A stretch of DNA of 64,000 bases from Ricinus communis (Eukaryota; Streptophyta; Magnoliopsida; Malpighiales; Euphorbiaceae). The notes beneath the pieces are model-generated. The model did no database searches, was not told where the DNA came from, and saw only the letters and a program-made list of their open reading frames with translations. Shown in pieces: positions 50,110-62,876 of this stretch (position 1 is the first letter of the stretch; each line of letters starts with the position of its first letter). A program made the position numbers and the translations under genes. Where the stretch lies: positions 19,849,350 to 19,913,349 of the forward strand of contig NC_063256.1 of NCBI RefSeq assembly GCF_019578655.1, given 5' to 3'.

Positions 50110-50819
50110 ATACACCTTTAAAATATATAAAAGAAAAATTAGTTTAATTTGTGAAAAAATATGAAAATAATTGTCATTTTTCGTAATTCAGCAATAAATT
50201 TCACAATTATGAAAAGATTTAATATTTTTTATAAATTTATCAATTTTTCATAAATCATTAAATTTTGTAAAAGTTATTATTTTTTTATAATATTATTTAT
50301 TTTTGCACAACTAGTTTCATTTATGAAAAATTAGTGTAATTTACAAAAATATATGAAAATGATTGTCATTTTTCATAATTTAGCAATATATTTCGCGATT
50401 ACGAAAAATTTAATATTTTTCATAAATTTGTCAATCTTTTCGTAAATTATTAAATTTAGTAAAAATTATCATTTTTTCATAACATCATTTTTTTTTTTTT
50501 TTGCAACTAGTAACACTTATAAGAAATTAGTATAATTTGCAAAAGGAATATGAAGAAGATTATCATTTTTCGTAATTTAACAATATATTTTGCGATTATG
50601 AAAAATTTATTATTATTATTTATAAATTTTTTAATTTTTTATATAAATCATTAAATTTCATAAAAGTAATCATTTTTTGCAAAGTAATTAATTTTTTGTA
50701 ATATCATTTATTTTTTCGCAACTAGTAGCACTTACGAAAAATTAATATAATTTGTAAAAATATATGAAGAAGATTGTCGTTTTTTGAAATCTAGCATTAT
50801 ATTTCGTGATTATGAAAAA
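50110..50819. repeat. tandem array, ~190-215-bp monomer, left part
   Basis: About 3.5 monomers. The marker TTAG(T)ATAATTTG recurs at about 50140, 50331, 50527 and 50742. Each unit has GATTATGAAAAATTTA, AATCATTAAATTT and TTTTTCGCAACTAGTA blocks. The array continues after the inserted LTR at 53817. Confidence 0.85.
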
Positions 50820-50824
50820 TTTAG

Positions 50825-53811
50825 TGTCACGACCCCATCTGTGGGCCCGTGACCGGCACTAGGGAATGAGTAGGCTTAAGGCCACCGAATCCCGTAGTAA
50901 GCCTGACACTCACTAACTCAATCAAATCTCATCTCAAATTAATATTATTAAAGCCACAAATAATCTTAATAGTTAATTACTTCGGTCTGCTAGAAAAATT
51001 AGGCGAGACCCGAAACTCAAAAAATTACCACTGATACCTCTACTATTACCACTGCGGAGAATCTAATTTTTTTTACAATTTAACATACCAAATCGAGTAC
51101 ACCACCCGATGATGAAGAAGTCGGGTTACTGAGTAAGAGTCGCGGGAAGACTAACAATCACGAATCTGAAAAACAGTAAATGGAAACTGTCAGTCTCGAG
51201 AGTGAGCTAAAATCAAATAATCTGGGGACTATTGCATTCTTCACAGAAAATATAGATTATTCGAATCAGTATATCAACCATACACATAAATATCAATCAT
51301 ACTATAATCATACCATAATAAATAAATAAATAAATAAAAATATATTTTTACTTTTACAGGACGAGTGGCTCAGTAGAACCCTAACCCCAAATTCTAGTAG
51401 CCTTTTGGCTCTCTTAATCCAATAAGACTCGCGCCCAAATAGCAATGCTCGACCAGGGACCTTACCTCCAGTCTGGTCATTTAAGTATCCAAATAAGTCG
51501 GCGCCCAGAGAGCAATGCTCGACCAAGGACCTTTACTCCGGCATCTCATTCCAATAGGACTGGCGCCCAGAAAGCGAAACTCGACCAGGGTCCTTAACTC
51601 CAGTCCAGTCACTTAATTTTCCAAATAAGCCGGCGCCCAGAGAGCAATGCTCGACTAGGGACCTTACCTCCGGCAATTTACTCAAATCAGCCCAGAGAGT
51701 CATGCTCGACCAGGGCAAAACTCATAATAATCTTATTACCTGTCCATGATCATTACCGGTGCGCACGCGGTCCTGATGTAACCCACCATGTGGCATGTTC
51801 TACGAAAGCTACATTTCCCAAAACGCAATCATCACATTTAATAGATATCATTGTCTAATGAAATCATTCAACACATATTGAAATAAAGATTAAAAATTTA
51901 GGATAAAGCAACGTGCAATTATTTATATTGCGATACTAATCATCATATTATGCATAAATTTCTAAAATATCATATTAAATTCAGACTTAACAATAGTGCA
52001 ACGATTAAGTGACTTTAACTCACAGATTTGGCGACCTCCTAACTCTGCTCCGGTGCCTCGGTTGGAGAGAGCCGAACAGACGGATTATCTAATCACAGAA
52101 AACAATTTATCAAAACACTGAAACAATCAATCATTAATCCTAGGTATAGACTCTTATGACTGATTGTCTAAGAATCCCGATTTGGTAAATTCTATCGAAA
52201 AATTCGGCAGAACCTCCTCTACAACACGGATATTTACCCCCCGTAAAATGGGTCTAGGACCTGCTAGAAAAACACTTCAAATATCCAACAATTCAAACAA
52301 CGGGAGTCGGGTCCCCAAACTTCACTATTTTTCCCGACTCCGCCACACAGCACAAAAACGCGACTATGGCAGGCAGTCCGACAAATAATTATTTAAGATC
52401 ACAAATATCATCTAATACACAACACAATCAATAGACACACAATTAAACCAAGAATTCTAAAATTAACGGGCCAGAGAAAATTACCGAGACGCTCGATCGC
52501 TCGGTCGACTCGCCTCAAGCCGCCGGAGTCCGATCGACGATCCGAACTCACCATCGGACTCGAAACGTCGCGCTGATGACGATCCCTTCTTTCGATTGTT
52601 CGATCCGACCCCCGATCATCCTGAGAGATTTACGAACGATCTCGACCGTCGATTCGTAAACGGAGTCCGATCGCCACGAAACCAGTGCCATTGCGAAGCT
52701 TGAGCTGAGGAGAGTCGGGATACGTCCTCCGATCATCCATCCTCCACCGGAGCTCGCCGGAAAAGCCAGAAAATGCGGCTGCCACCATAAATTTCACTTT
52801 GCCGGATCTAACAACTCAAGGCCGCCCTAGGCGTCGCCGTTGCTGCCAAAAGAGAGCCTTCGACGAGAGGAGCCGATTGCCACCGGAAATAGCCGACAAG
52901 GCCACCTAGATCGGCCGGAAAATGCCTAGAAGTCGCTGCCTTCCTTGCGCTTCGCCTCCGACACCGGAGCCTCGCCAACGCCATCGGCTGGCTACCGCGC
53001 CCAAGACTCGCCTCCAGCCTTCTTCCTTCCTCTTCCCGACGTCTCCCTCTCTCTCCCCGCTTCTCTCTCCCTTTTCTTCTTTCTTTCCTTCCAATATCGA
53101 CATTAGACCCCCAAACTTTCCTTCCTTACAATTTGGTCTCTCAACTCTTTTAATTACTTACAATTTCGCCTTGCAAAATTTCTAATTAACCCCCAAACTT
53201 CTTTTTAGCCTTTCAATTAAGCCCTTAACTAATTAATTTGGGCCAAATTAGAATTATTGAAAATACATAATTACATACCCCTGACCGAAATATTTATTTA
53301 TAAAAATACCGAACTTACAAATTTCTATTAACACCCCATAATAATAAAATTATACTTTTAATCCTTATTTCAAAATAAATTTCCAATTTAGTCCTAACAC
53401 ACAATTAAATTAAATAGCCAATTTGCTAAATATTTTTCAACTTAAAATTAAATACCACTAGCTAATTAAAATTCCAATTTTTTCAAAATTCTTTTATAAA
53501 AACACCCTTTACAAATTCTTTCATAATTCTCCAATATATAATTTTATTTATATATATATATACATTTGGGAAAAAATTTAAATAACTAAAAATATAATTT
53601 ATTCCTCAAATAATTTACTTGATTAATTTCTTAAATATCCAACTAATTGGGTATAGAAAAATAACTCATTTAATTGTCTAATATTAAAATTTCTATTAAA
53701 TCATTTCAAATTAAACCAAATAAAAATAAAATAAAATTAATTTAAATAAAAACTCATTTATTAATTATTATTAATATAATCATTATTAAAGAAAAATTTT
53801 CGGGTATTACA
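50825..53811 (-). mobile_element. solo LTR, chromovirus-type Ty3/gypsy
   Basis: A 2,987-bp sequence with TG...CA ends: TGTCACGACCCC at left and GGGTATTACA at right. It is flanked by TTTAG (50820-50824) and TTTAG (53812-53816), a perfect 5-bp target duplication. The reverse complement starts TGTAATACCCG and ends GGTCGTGACA, so minus orientation is likely. There is no internal coding region or second LTR. It contains a 57-70-bp subrepeat cluster (51429-51720) and a CpG-rich part (52480-53110). The retained CpG suggests a young insertion. Confidence 0.88.
51429..51720. repeat. five subrepeats inside the solo LTR
   Basis: GCGCCCAGAGAGCAATGCTC-type units start at about 51431, 51501, 51563, 51633 and 51690, with spacings of 70, 62, 70 and 57 bp. 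Each is followed by GACCAGGGACCTTA and a CTCCAGTC/CTCCGGCA block. Confidence 0.85.
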
Positions 53812-53816
53812 TTTAG

Positions 53817-54005
53817 TATTTTTTATAAATTTATTAATTTTCTCATAAATCATTAAATTTCACAAAAGTAATCATTTTTTTCGTAACATGATTCATTTTT
53901 TCGCAACTAGTAACACTTGCTAAAAATTAGCACAGTTTGCAAAAAAAATAAGAAATATTATCATTTTTATAAAATATTAATTATTTTTATAATTATAAAA
54001 TTGTA
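53817..54005. repeat. tandem array, right part
   Basis: Continues the monomer cut by the solo LTR (AATCATTAAATTTCACAAAA, TTTTTCGCAACTAGTAACAC) and decays after about 54000. Confidence 0.8.
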
Positions 54006-54110
54006 GAGGGTGCAACATATTGCTAGTCATCTTTACTTATAAAATTTAAAGGATAAGATTTAATCTAATTTAGAATCAATTGTGTTTAAAATAAAATAAT
54101 ATTTTAACCG

Positions 54111-54191
54111 AAATGCTATTTTTTAGCATTAGAATTATTAGTTGATAAAAATAATAATATTTTAGTCAACATATTTATATAATCATTTAAA
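54111..54191. repeat. direct repeat flanking the array, right copy
   Basis: Partner of 49851-49932. Together they bracket the array and suggest that the array arose inside, or belongs to, one larger element. Confidence 0.75.
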
Positions 54192-54674
54192 TATAAAAAG
54201 TTAAAAATATAAAATCTCATTGTTTAGCATAATTCTTTTTTATAAAAAATAACTATACAAGACTTAAATTCTATATATTAAGACTTCTATGTTTTAGCAT
54301 ATATATTTTAATAATATTTTATAAACTCGTCTTACTAATAATTATATTATTGAATTACTATTAGATATTTAATTTAGTATTAATTAAATAAATAATTTAA
54401 TTTAAATATTAAAAATTAAAAATAATTATAATAAAAATTACGTAACATATGCAGAGAAATGACTATTTATATAAAAATTTAAATTTCTATTAATATAAGC
54501 ATGAATCTTTGAAAATCTTACCAAATTTCAAAACGTATAATAATAGTTATTCCAATTAACGGTAAATCTGAAATTTGTTTTTCAATTCAAAACGATATTT
54601 TGAATTTACATTGCTACATGCATGGATCTGTGATAATAGAACGTGAACATAACTTCTTTACAAATTTCGAAATG

Positions 54675-54717
<43 letters not shown>

Positions 54718-55418
54718 TGTTATTTGAATACTTGATGACCTCAATTCTGATTCGATACAATCTGTCTTTTCATTTGGTAATAGTAGAAGAAATGTGCCTT
54801 TTGTTTTAATTTGAGTAAGCATAGAGCAAGAGGATACTTTAATCAGTTGGGTGAGCTTTAGAATCCCTTTATTTTTAAGTTCTTTTTCAATTTTATTAGG
54901 TTTTCTTTTTTCAATTAAACTTTTGTAATATTATACTCTTAAAAGAACAAAATAAAAAAGATAAAAATTATAAAATGAGAGAGTCATTCGTCAATTAAAA
55001 ATAGAAATTTTTTTATTTAGACTTGATGTATATCCTCATCTATATACCAATACATTCAACTGACAGATAATTAACACATATTCATCAGTTTTAAATAATG
55101 AAGTACGTGTCTAACATCCAATATTAAACTATAAAGTACTTTTATATATATATATGTCATTCTCTTATTAGTTGCATACACAATTTAGGAGCTAGCTAGA
55201 ATTTATAGTATAAGTTTCAAGTGATATAAAATATGATTCTAGTTAAATATATACTTAAGAGAAAAAAGAGTATCATTCTTTGAGAAGTTAATAACTAAAA
55301 GCAAATATACGTATAAATCTATCTAAAAGAAGAATGATTTACACTTGTCAAAATTGCTCAGGGCAAAGTTCAAAAAATACCATCCAAACATGTCACCGAA
55401 ACAACTGAATTAACTGTA
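54192..55418. other. AT-rich intergenic DNA
   Basis: No gene. Includes an (AAT)n microsatellite of about 13 units (54677-54715) and copy B of the ~150-bp dispersed repeat (55025-55185). The last ~100 bp are probably the 3' UTR of the MADS-box gene. Confidence 0.6.
55025..55185. repeat. ~150-bp dispersed repeat, copy B
   Basis: Collinear with 12170-12330. See that entry for the shared blocks. Confidence 0.5.
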
Positions 55419-56615
55419 TTACTGATAAGACCAGAGGTCATCAAGGAAGGCTGAATCCCCATAGACATCATCAGCAGCAGCAGCAAGGTCTTGGAGAGTA
55501 GTGTCAAGAGTCCCAACTGCACCAGAGAAGTCTAAAGGAGCCTGATTGTACACATAGTTTGCTGTCATATCTGATAAGCTGCAAGAAGAATTATGAGAAG
55601 TAGAGCAATTTGTCAAGCTCCAATTCTCATCTAGCCTTGAATTGCTTGTCTCACCAACAATGCCATAGTCATTCAGACAACCAAAGTAACTGGTTACAGG
55701 GTCTCTGATCATGTTGCAATCAGCCAACTTTTCCTTTCCCTTGTCTGCAAAAAACATGCACAAATCTATCATCAGAATTAAACAATGTCTGTTCTGGGTT
55801 TGCTGTCGAAGTAAATTCAGTTAGTTATGTGAGTAACTATATCACTAAATGTTCCACAAAGACTATAGCAGTAGTATTTAGTATGCATTACCATTGTAAT
55901 TGAAGCAAGAATGTGATGATCCTGGCACCACCAACAAATTTTTCTCTTTGTTGTCAACTGGAAGAACACTATTACTATCATAATTGTACCCGGAAGCAGA
56001 GTCTTGAAACATGGATAGATCATCACCAAAGCTTTTGCTAGTTGAAGGGATGTTATTATTGGTAAAACAAAAACCATTATCAGGTTGATTTAGAGTGCAG
56101 AATCCATTGCCATTCTCATTACTTGGAACCCAAGAAATCGAGTTACTAACCCTACTTTTTGCCTCAACAATCAACTTCTCCAAGACATCTACCACCGCCT
56201 GCAACTCCTCAATCGACTTGGAATTTTCAAAATACTGAAAAGCCGAAGAGAACCCATCTCCTACGTTCGTTAATCTCGCGTTCCTTTGCGATAAACTGTT
56301 AATTTCGCTCTCCAAACCCTTGATTTCACCCAAAAGAGAGAGCGCAGATTGTCTAGCTCCATTATCAACGGGAACAGGAGCACAGTTATTAAGGAAAGCA
56401 TCAAGAACAACATCAGCCGAAGGATGACCAAAGGAGTAAACCTTTCGTTTAGGTTTCGAGCAAGGAGAAGCAACAAGAACCGCTAACTGAGCATCACAAA
56501 GCATGAACAGTTCTGCTGCTTTATTAAACAAGCCATTGCGTCTTTTGGTGAAACTAACTGACCTCTGCTTTTGGGATTCTAACTTCTTCATAGGACGTTT
56601 TCTTGGTTTGAACAT
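55419..56615 (-). CDS. type I (M-alpha-like) MADS-box transcription factor
   Basis: Nuclear DNA-binding regulator. In known plants such proteins act mostly in the female gametophyte, endosperm and seed. Exons: 56615-55892 and 55744-55419, with a 147-bp GT-AG intron, 349 aa. I chose the ATG at 56615 (MFKPRKRPMKKLES) because a TATAAAT at 56723-56729 puts the transcription start downstream of the earlier ATG at 56714. The MADS domain spans about residues 1-70: SVSFTKRRNGLFNKAAELF, LCDAQLAVLV and KVYSFGHPSADVVLDAFL, the SFGHPS..D form of type I factors. A coiled-coil-like segment follows (GLESEINSLSQRNARL, then ELQAVVDVLEKLIVEAKSRV). The tail is Asn/Ser-rich and ends acidic (DDVYGDSAFLDDLWSYQ). 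There is no K-box. Without splicing the protein would end at 245 aa. Confidence 0.88.
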
Positions 56616-57143
56616 TGTAGGTGTTAAATTTGGCAAAAACCAGACCCACTGGGTCACTCTCCACTGCTGCAGTAATACAGTTCTTTGTTTTTTTTTAACA
56701 TACAAATTGGGCAAAATAGGATATTTATAGCTGCAGGGTAAATCCTACGGTAGTTGGGACCGCGATTCCATTAAAAGAACTCACAACCAAAAAGCTTTCA
56801 CTAGGCAATAATGGTAATTAATTAGCTTTCACTGAGTTATTTATTATAAAATAAAACCCAATTGACTCCTATAATTAAATAATCCATTTGGGTTTACCAC
56901 TAAAAGAAATTTGTCAAAATGTATTAACTCAGAATTTTCCTTTTTAGCTCGGAGGATTTACAATTCGGGTATCTGCAGCTAAAGCTATTTTAATTAAATT
57001 ATTTCATTTTTTTATGGCTAGTTAACACAAAATTATTGGTAATTTATATGTGAAAACAAATATTTAAAGAAAAGTATGGAAGTTGGTAAAAATATTTCAT
57101 AAACGCTAGGGCGTGTTTGTTTGGGAGCAAATTAAAAGGAAAA
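56616..57143. promoter_or_regulatory. divergent promoter between MADS-box and SFT2-like genes
   Basis: About 530 bp serving both genes. TATAAAT at 56723-56729 (minus) belongs to the MADS gene. No clear TATA is seen for the SFT2-like gene, which fits a housekeeping role. Confidence 0.55.
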
Positions 57144-60100
57144 ATGCAGAAAATGGCACAGGGGTGGTTTTCTAGTAGTGGGACTAGTGGTGAAGATCAG
57201 CAGCAGAAACCTCAATCGTCATCGTCTCTACTTGCGGATTGGAATTCATACGCAGCATCTCAAGATGCCGATGAGAGCTCTGGATTGGGAATTGGGTTCG
57301 ATCTTGAAGCCGTTGTTCGCTCCGCAAACGACTCCGTTTCTGGTACCTTCAATGTGTAAGTGTCGTTTCTGCCTACTGGGTTTTGTAGAATTTGCTGTTT
57401 CAATTATGGGTTTGGGTAGGTTAGTGTTTTTGATTCTGGGTTTTGGGTGTTTGTTTGATAATTTTTTTCTTATTGCAATTAGATTATAACGGGTGGTTTT
57501 GCATTTCGATTGTGGCAATGCACAATTAGGTTAAAATTCATTTTCTTAGATGCGTTTCAATCTTGAGAAGATTGGTAATAATTGTGAATGGAGGAGATAA
57601 GGTACAAAAGAACATAAATTAGCTTAGTGCAGTGTAACTATAGGATACAATGGGACAAATTCATGTACTGGATGGATTATTTTAAGGAAATAACAAATTT
57701 ATAGCATCTCAAGTAAATAGGATAGTTGCGATATGTTGGTTTTGTCTCAACAGTGATTGATATGAGGTATGGAAGATGATACAGCTGAAGTCCAGAATAG
57801 TTCATTCCCCTGTGAGTGGGAATGTGAAAAAAAGATTGTACTCTAAAATAGAGATCTGCTTGACCTTTCCAACAGATACTTCTTTCCTGCAATTCTTGGG
57901 ATAACAAAGAACATACTTGTATCATAACTCTTCCCTCGTTCTTTGTCCTCTCCCAATTTTACTTATCTGCTAATTTTTCTTTTATTGTCTTTTAAGTTAT
58001 AGCAATGCTTGATGTGATTGGATTGAAGGATTCTGCACGGGTCAAAGAACCTTGTATGGTCAATAGTATCTAATTATCTATCTATTAAGAAAGGGAAAAT
58101 GCATGCTGTTAGTTCATCAGAACTCTGCAGATTGATAATTATCTGTCCTCCAACAATTCCTTAAACTTAACAATGTTGATTTCCTTGGGTTATATTTAGT
58201 GTAAACTGCAATTGTGCGAAGTAAATTACTAGAAGGCACCATTGAAGACAAATGAATTAAGGAAACTCATAATAAGCTGCAGTGAAGCTAGTATTATGAT
58301 AAAATATTTAATTTCCTTTTCATTGTGATGATTTCAATTGCTGTTTGGTTAATTATATGTAATGCAAGAAGTTTGGTTTAGTCTTTCCAATTTGTTGCTT
58401 TAGCTCATCCTTTCTTTGAATTACTGGCTGAATTATCTCTTCTCTGAGTTCCAAATTTTCCATTTTGTGAGATAGATGTATTATGTCTGCAATATAACAA
58501 TATGCATTTCCTACAATTTAGCGCCTAAGTAGAGAGCTCAGTCATCAGAATTCATTGAATTTGATAGTTGCTTTATTACCAATTTAGTATTGGTTCAAAA
58601 GATATTCAATGCATCTTTTTCCTCATGAACTTGCAATATTTTCCTTACTAAACTTCTAGTTAAGAAGCAATTTCTTGTGATCTTATCTCAATTGGCATGG
58701 GTAATAAGCATGTTTTAGCTTTTGTGTGGCATTGAATTCTGGTATACGTTCAATAGGTGCAGCATGGTATATCCTCAGTTTTTGAATTTTTAAATCAGCC
58801 CATTTAGGCCATCTTGATATTTTCTTTAGAAAGGAAACTAACAGACTATAAAAACTCTTATCTTCTACGAAAGACTTGGACTGAGTTTTTTTTAATTGGT
58901 TTATTTAAAATCTTAAAGTAAATTAATTAGTTTCAAATTCTACCTTTCAAGTGATAGGTCAGATGCCCACTTTTCTCTCATCCAACTACTCGTTGCAAAA
59001 ATTTGAGTAGATTTATTTGTGTTGTATAGCACTATCTAACTCTGTATCATTATCATTTGTTTTTGGTGCCTTGTTATCTGGATCATCAAGGGCAAATATT
59101 GAAGTATGAATTCCTCTTCTTGTAGTATGAAACAATTATTTCCAATTTTTGTTATGTTGTAGTGTTTTCTTGATAATATTTATCCTTTTCAATTTATATC
59201 TGATTTCAGCAATGGAAACAAAGCATACTCAGGTGAGGTGAGCAACCTAACAAGGTACTAATGCTCTTTTGGCGCGTTGCTTTCTGTTCCTTGGTCAGGG
59301 TCTCTAAAGGAGTCAGGGATATACCTGGAAGTTTCCAGTCTGCTACCAGTAATATTCCTTCAGGAAAAGCTCTTATGTATTTTGGTTTATTTCTGGCAAC
59401 TGGAGTGTTCTTTGTCTTCATTGCATTTGCCTTGTTCCTACCAGTCATAGTGCTGATGCCCCAGAAATTTGCAATTTGTTTTACACTTGGATGTGTCTTT
59501 ATTATTGCATCATTTGTGGCACTCAAGGGTCCCAAGAATCAATTTGCTCACATGACCTCAAAAGAGGTATTATGAGAAATTTTGACGCGCTTTCCTCTCT
59601 GCAATATACATCATGCATGGCACATTCTCTCAGTTGATCGCTTAACGTAGTTATGAATGACTAACCTAAACCTTGATTTTCTTTCGCTTGTCCCTTCAAT
59701 ATTTATTCAGAGACTTCCTTTTACGTTGGGATTCATAGGCAGTATGGCGGGTACTATATATGTCTCCATGGTGCTTCATAGCTACATTCTTTCTGTGCTA
59801 TTCTCTGTAATACAGGTATTTCCATGCATTCCTTTTGCAGATTTTAGTTCCATTTTCTATTGTATTTTATAATCCATGGTTGGTTTGAGATGCTATTCCC
59901 CTTGCACTTTCTGCATTCCATTTAGCTATTTGTCCTGTTTTACATTTGATCTCAGTAAAAGCAGCCGTGTGACTAGTCGTCCACACTTGTTTTCTTCCCT
60001 CAATTTTATCTGTTTCCTTTCTCTCCCTCTCCCTCTCCCTCTCCCTCTCCCTCTCCCTCTCCCTTGTCCACATTGAAAAGGATAAAACTAGCTCATATGA

Positions 60101-60246
60101 TGACAAAAGTTGATGTTTTCCATGGAACTTTGTAGGTTCTTGCCCTTGCATATTATGTCATTTCCTACTTCCCTGGTGGGTCTGCTGGGATGAAATTTCT
60201 GTCGTCGTCCCTTATCTCATCGGTTACAAGATGTTTTGGGGGGTGA
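57144..60246 (+). CDS. SFT2-like vesicle transport membrane protein
   Basis: SFT2/GOT1-type proteins are small tetraspanning Golgi proteins implicated in fusion of endosome- or ER-derived vesicles. Exons: 57144-57355, 59299-59566, 59711-59815, 60136-60246 (GT-AG, phases consistent), 231 aa. The hydrophilic N-terminus is MQKMAQGWFSSSG, then LLADWNSYAAS and GFDLEAVVRSANDSVSGTFN. Exon 2 continues VSKGVRDIPGSFQSATSN and PSGKALMYFGLFLATGVFF (TM1, about 96-118), with TM2 about 124-144 (KFAICFTLGCVFIIASF). Exon 3 carries TM3 (about 163-185, LGFIGSMAGTIYVSMVLHSY) and TM4 spans exons 3-4, followed by SYFPGGSAGMKFLSS and CFGG. The protein closely matches plant SFT2 members. The ATG is chosen from family similarity; intron 1 is long (1.9 kb). 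Confidence 0.93.
60022..60064. repeat. (CTCCCT)n microsatellite in SFT2 intron 3
   Basis: About seven hexamer units, lying ~70 bp before the 3' splice site of intron 3. Confidence 0.92.
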
Positions 60247-61114
60247 TGGTGTCTTCAGGTTATGGCTGCCTTGTAATTTTTATCTCGCTCCCTCTCCCCA
60301 TATATTTTGTGTTAAATTGAATTTGTATTAAAAATAAAGCTGGTTGATACTAGAATATATAATCATTAAACTCTTATTCCGAATTAAGTTGGCCCAATAC
60401 ATCATTGGATACCTAAACTTGCACAAGAAAACCCATAATTTCCCTGAACTTCAACTTAAACCTCTCAGAGATACCTCAATTTATATATTTTAATACTTTT
60501 AAGCACTTATTGGTAGGATTTCATGTGTGCCTTGCACGCGCTTTTCACTGAGTAAAATTTTTTGGCTTGTTCTTTGCTCTTTCATCTTCTCTCACAGGTT
60601 TCACCTAATTATCTTTTACTGATATTATTTTTTTTTCGTTCCATTTCTCTCAAAATTTAAATTTAGTCTTAATCATTTTCAACATCTTCCTCGTAATTAT
60701 CGAGGTTCCATGAATAGAAGCTTTTGCAATCCTTTGATGGATTTTCTTCTATAGTGAAGAATCTGGTTCAATATTTGATAATGATTTTTTTTTTCTTTGA
60801 CAGATTAGTGAGGTCTTAAGTGAGATTTGACTCAAATTGTTACAATTTTCAGTTATTCAAGTCTTCACTCAACTATTGCTTTACCAGTCATTAGTTCACT
60901 CTCACTAAAATCGGAGCATATATAGAACACACATAGAGAGAGAGAGAGGGAGAGCGAAATAACGAATTTACTTATCGAATCTTGCTGTTAGATTGAAATA
61001 AAAACATTCAAATCATTTAATTTTTAATATCATTGTTTAATCCTATTTCAAGAAAATTATTATTTAATTTTTTTAATTCTAGAAATGATATTTCCCGAGA
61101 GCAAGTAATATGTT
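60247..61114. other. intergenic stretch, no gene seen
   Basis: The 3' UTR of the SFT2-like gene is followed by non-coding DNA. TACCTAAACTTGCACAAGAA and neighbouring words near 60410-60480 have the look of a transposon terminal repeat, but I found no partner. A (GA)n run lies at 60930-60955. Confidence 0.5.
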
Positions 61115-61680
61115 TAATGTAAGTGCACGAACCCTTCCTATAGTAAGGGTAAGTTCACCACGAGATCGATTTCTTAAAGAACTATGAAGCCATTTATTAT
61201 AAAGATTAATTATCAACACAAAACAATAAAAATAAATCTAAACACTCTAAATCAATATTTTTAAGAAAATAATATTTTTAAAGCAAATTAAATAAATTAT
61301 AAAGTAAATATATAATGATATAATGTATGAAAACTATATGCTAAAGATAGTATTTAGCCTAGCAATTACTTAGTAATCCTTTTATTTTACTTTAAGTTTA
61401 AATTTAATGAATGTGATGGTGATGGTCCTTTTTCTTTAGTCACTCAAATTAATCATGCAACTAAAATTTCTACTACCAGCATAGATTGAAACAAAGTTGG
61501 TGTCTTTAATACATTCAACCTAATTTTTTTCATAACAAGTATTATTATTAAAATGATATGATGATCAACTAACAACAATAATTGAAACTAATAAAGATAT
61601 GAAGGTAAAGAAATCACTCATTAAATAAATAAACAATAAAATATATACATAAGTAAAAATGTTAACCTAAACATTTATAA
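61115..61680 (-). mobile_element. truncated Athila-like LTR fragment
   Basis: The reverse complement matches the 3' half of the LTRs at 30334 and 37560: TGATTTAGAGTGTTTAGATT, TGTGTTGATAATTA, CTCGTGGTGAACTTA and GTTCGTGCACTT. It lacks the terminal GATACATCA and the LTR start. The directly adjacent right end is the MULE below. Confidence 0.8.
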
Positions 61681-62876
61681 AAAGGCTTAATTGCAAAAGA
61701 GTACTCGACCTTTGACGTTTTTTTTTTAATTTAATCATGTATTTTTAATTGTAATAATGTCATGCGCGACCTTATCAATTTTATCAAACCGATACATAAA
61801 TGAGATTTCTGGTGAAGTTTATTCCACGTGGCTACCGGAGCTCTGGTAAATTAAACATGTAGAAACACATTTTAAAGCCAAATCAGAAACGGTGCGTATT
61901 TGGCATCTTAAATTAAAGATCCTTGTTCCCAAATTCATCGTGCTTCATATGCCCCCAAATACCCTAATTCCCAAATTCATCTGCAATCTTTAATCCTAGT
62001 TTTTCTTATTCTCGTGCTTCATATGCCCCCAAATTCACATTTGTCTGCTAGTTTGAAACTAATGGTGTTGTATTAGGTTGATGGAAAGATTCATTTTTTA
62101 TTCTGGTCGTGTAATGCTTCAATTGCGAGCTCGATGAGTAGTTCAATGGCTTCATCCTGACATAGCAATGGCTTCCTTATACGAAAGAAGTGATGAATCA
62201 TTTAAAGGCTGAAAAAGACACATTAGAAGAGGTAATGAAAGTGAAGATGGTAATGGAGTCAACGATGGTTGAGAAAGTATGTAGAAGGAATAGTTTGAGT
62301 TACTGCAAAAAATGTTGATGACTGCAGAAAACTATTGCAGAAAATTGTTGATGACTGCAAAAAGCTTAATTCTGAGAAGAAAATGCTACAAGAGAGTATC
62401 CTGATGTGGTTTGAGAAAGTTTTATATTATACTACTCATGACTGTGGTTATTGGTATTGGTATTGTAATACCTATGAGTTTAGCATAACTATTGGATAAA
62501 TGTTTGTATTGTAATTTGAACAAAAATATTAAATAAATGACAATGTTAATTTATGATTATTGAGGCATTTTACATAGGCCATATAACTTAAAGTTGGATG
62601 CCTTGCACATATATGGTACTAGTATAATGGTACTAGTATAAATCATAAATGGAGAATACAAGTGTTTAAGAAGAGTATTTTCTGATGAAAAACATTCTGT
62701 TCATAGGTGTGAAAACAAAGACAATTTTTGCCTACAAAAAAAAAATAGTATAAAGACTGCTACAAAGAAAGGCACAAGTTTGCAAATAAGATAACGAACA
62801 CAATATTTGCCTAGAAAAGGAAATGTCCTGCTTTATATTTAACCACAATTGCAATAACCAATCAAATTGCTTGACT

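Noticed and set aside
51308..51718. Minus-strand frames repeating LVEHCSLGA
   Set aside because: Produced by tandem subrepeats inside the solo LTR. No gene context.
56616..56714. Upstream ATG (56714) as start of the MADS protein
   Set aside because: The TATA box at 56723-56729 places transcription start downstream of it, and the extra 33 residues do not look like a MADS N-terminus.
59261..59575. SFT2 exon 2 read as an isolated 104-codon gene with its own ATG
   Set aside because: The frame upstream of 59299 is intron. The phase-consistent join to exon 1 gives the family-typical sequence.
60395..60560. Transposon-like terminal sequence after the SFT2 gene
   Set aside because: No inverted partner or target duplication was found within the window.
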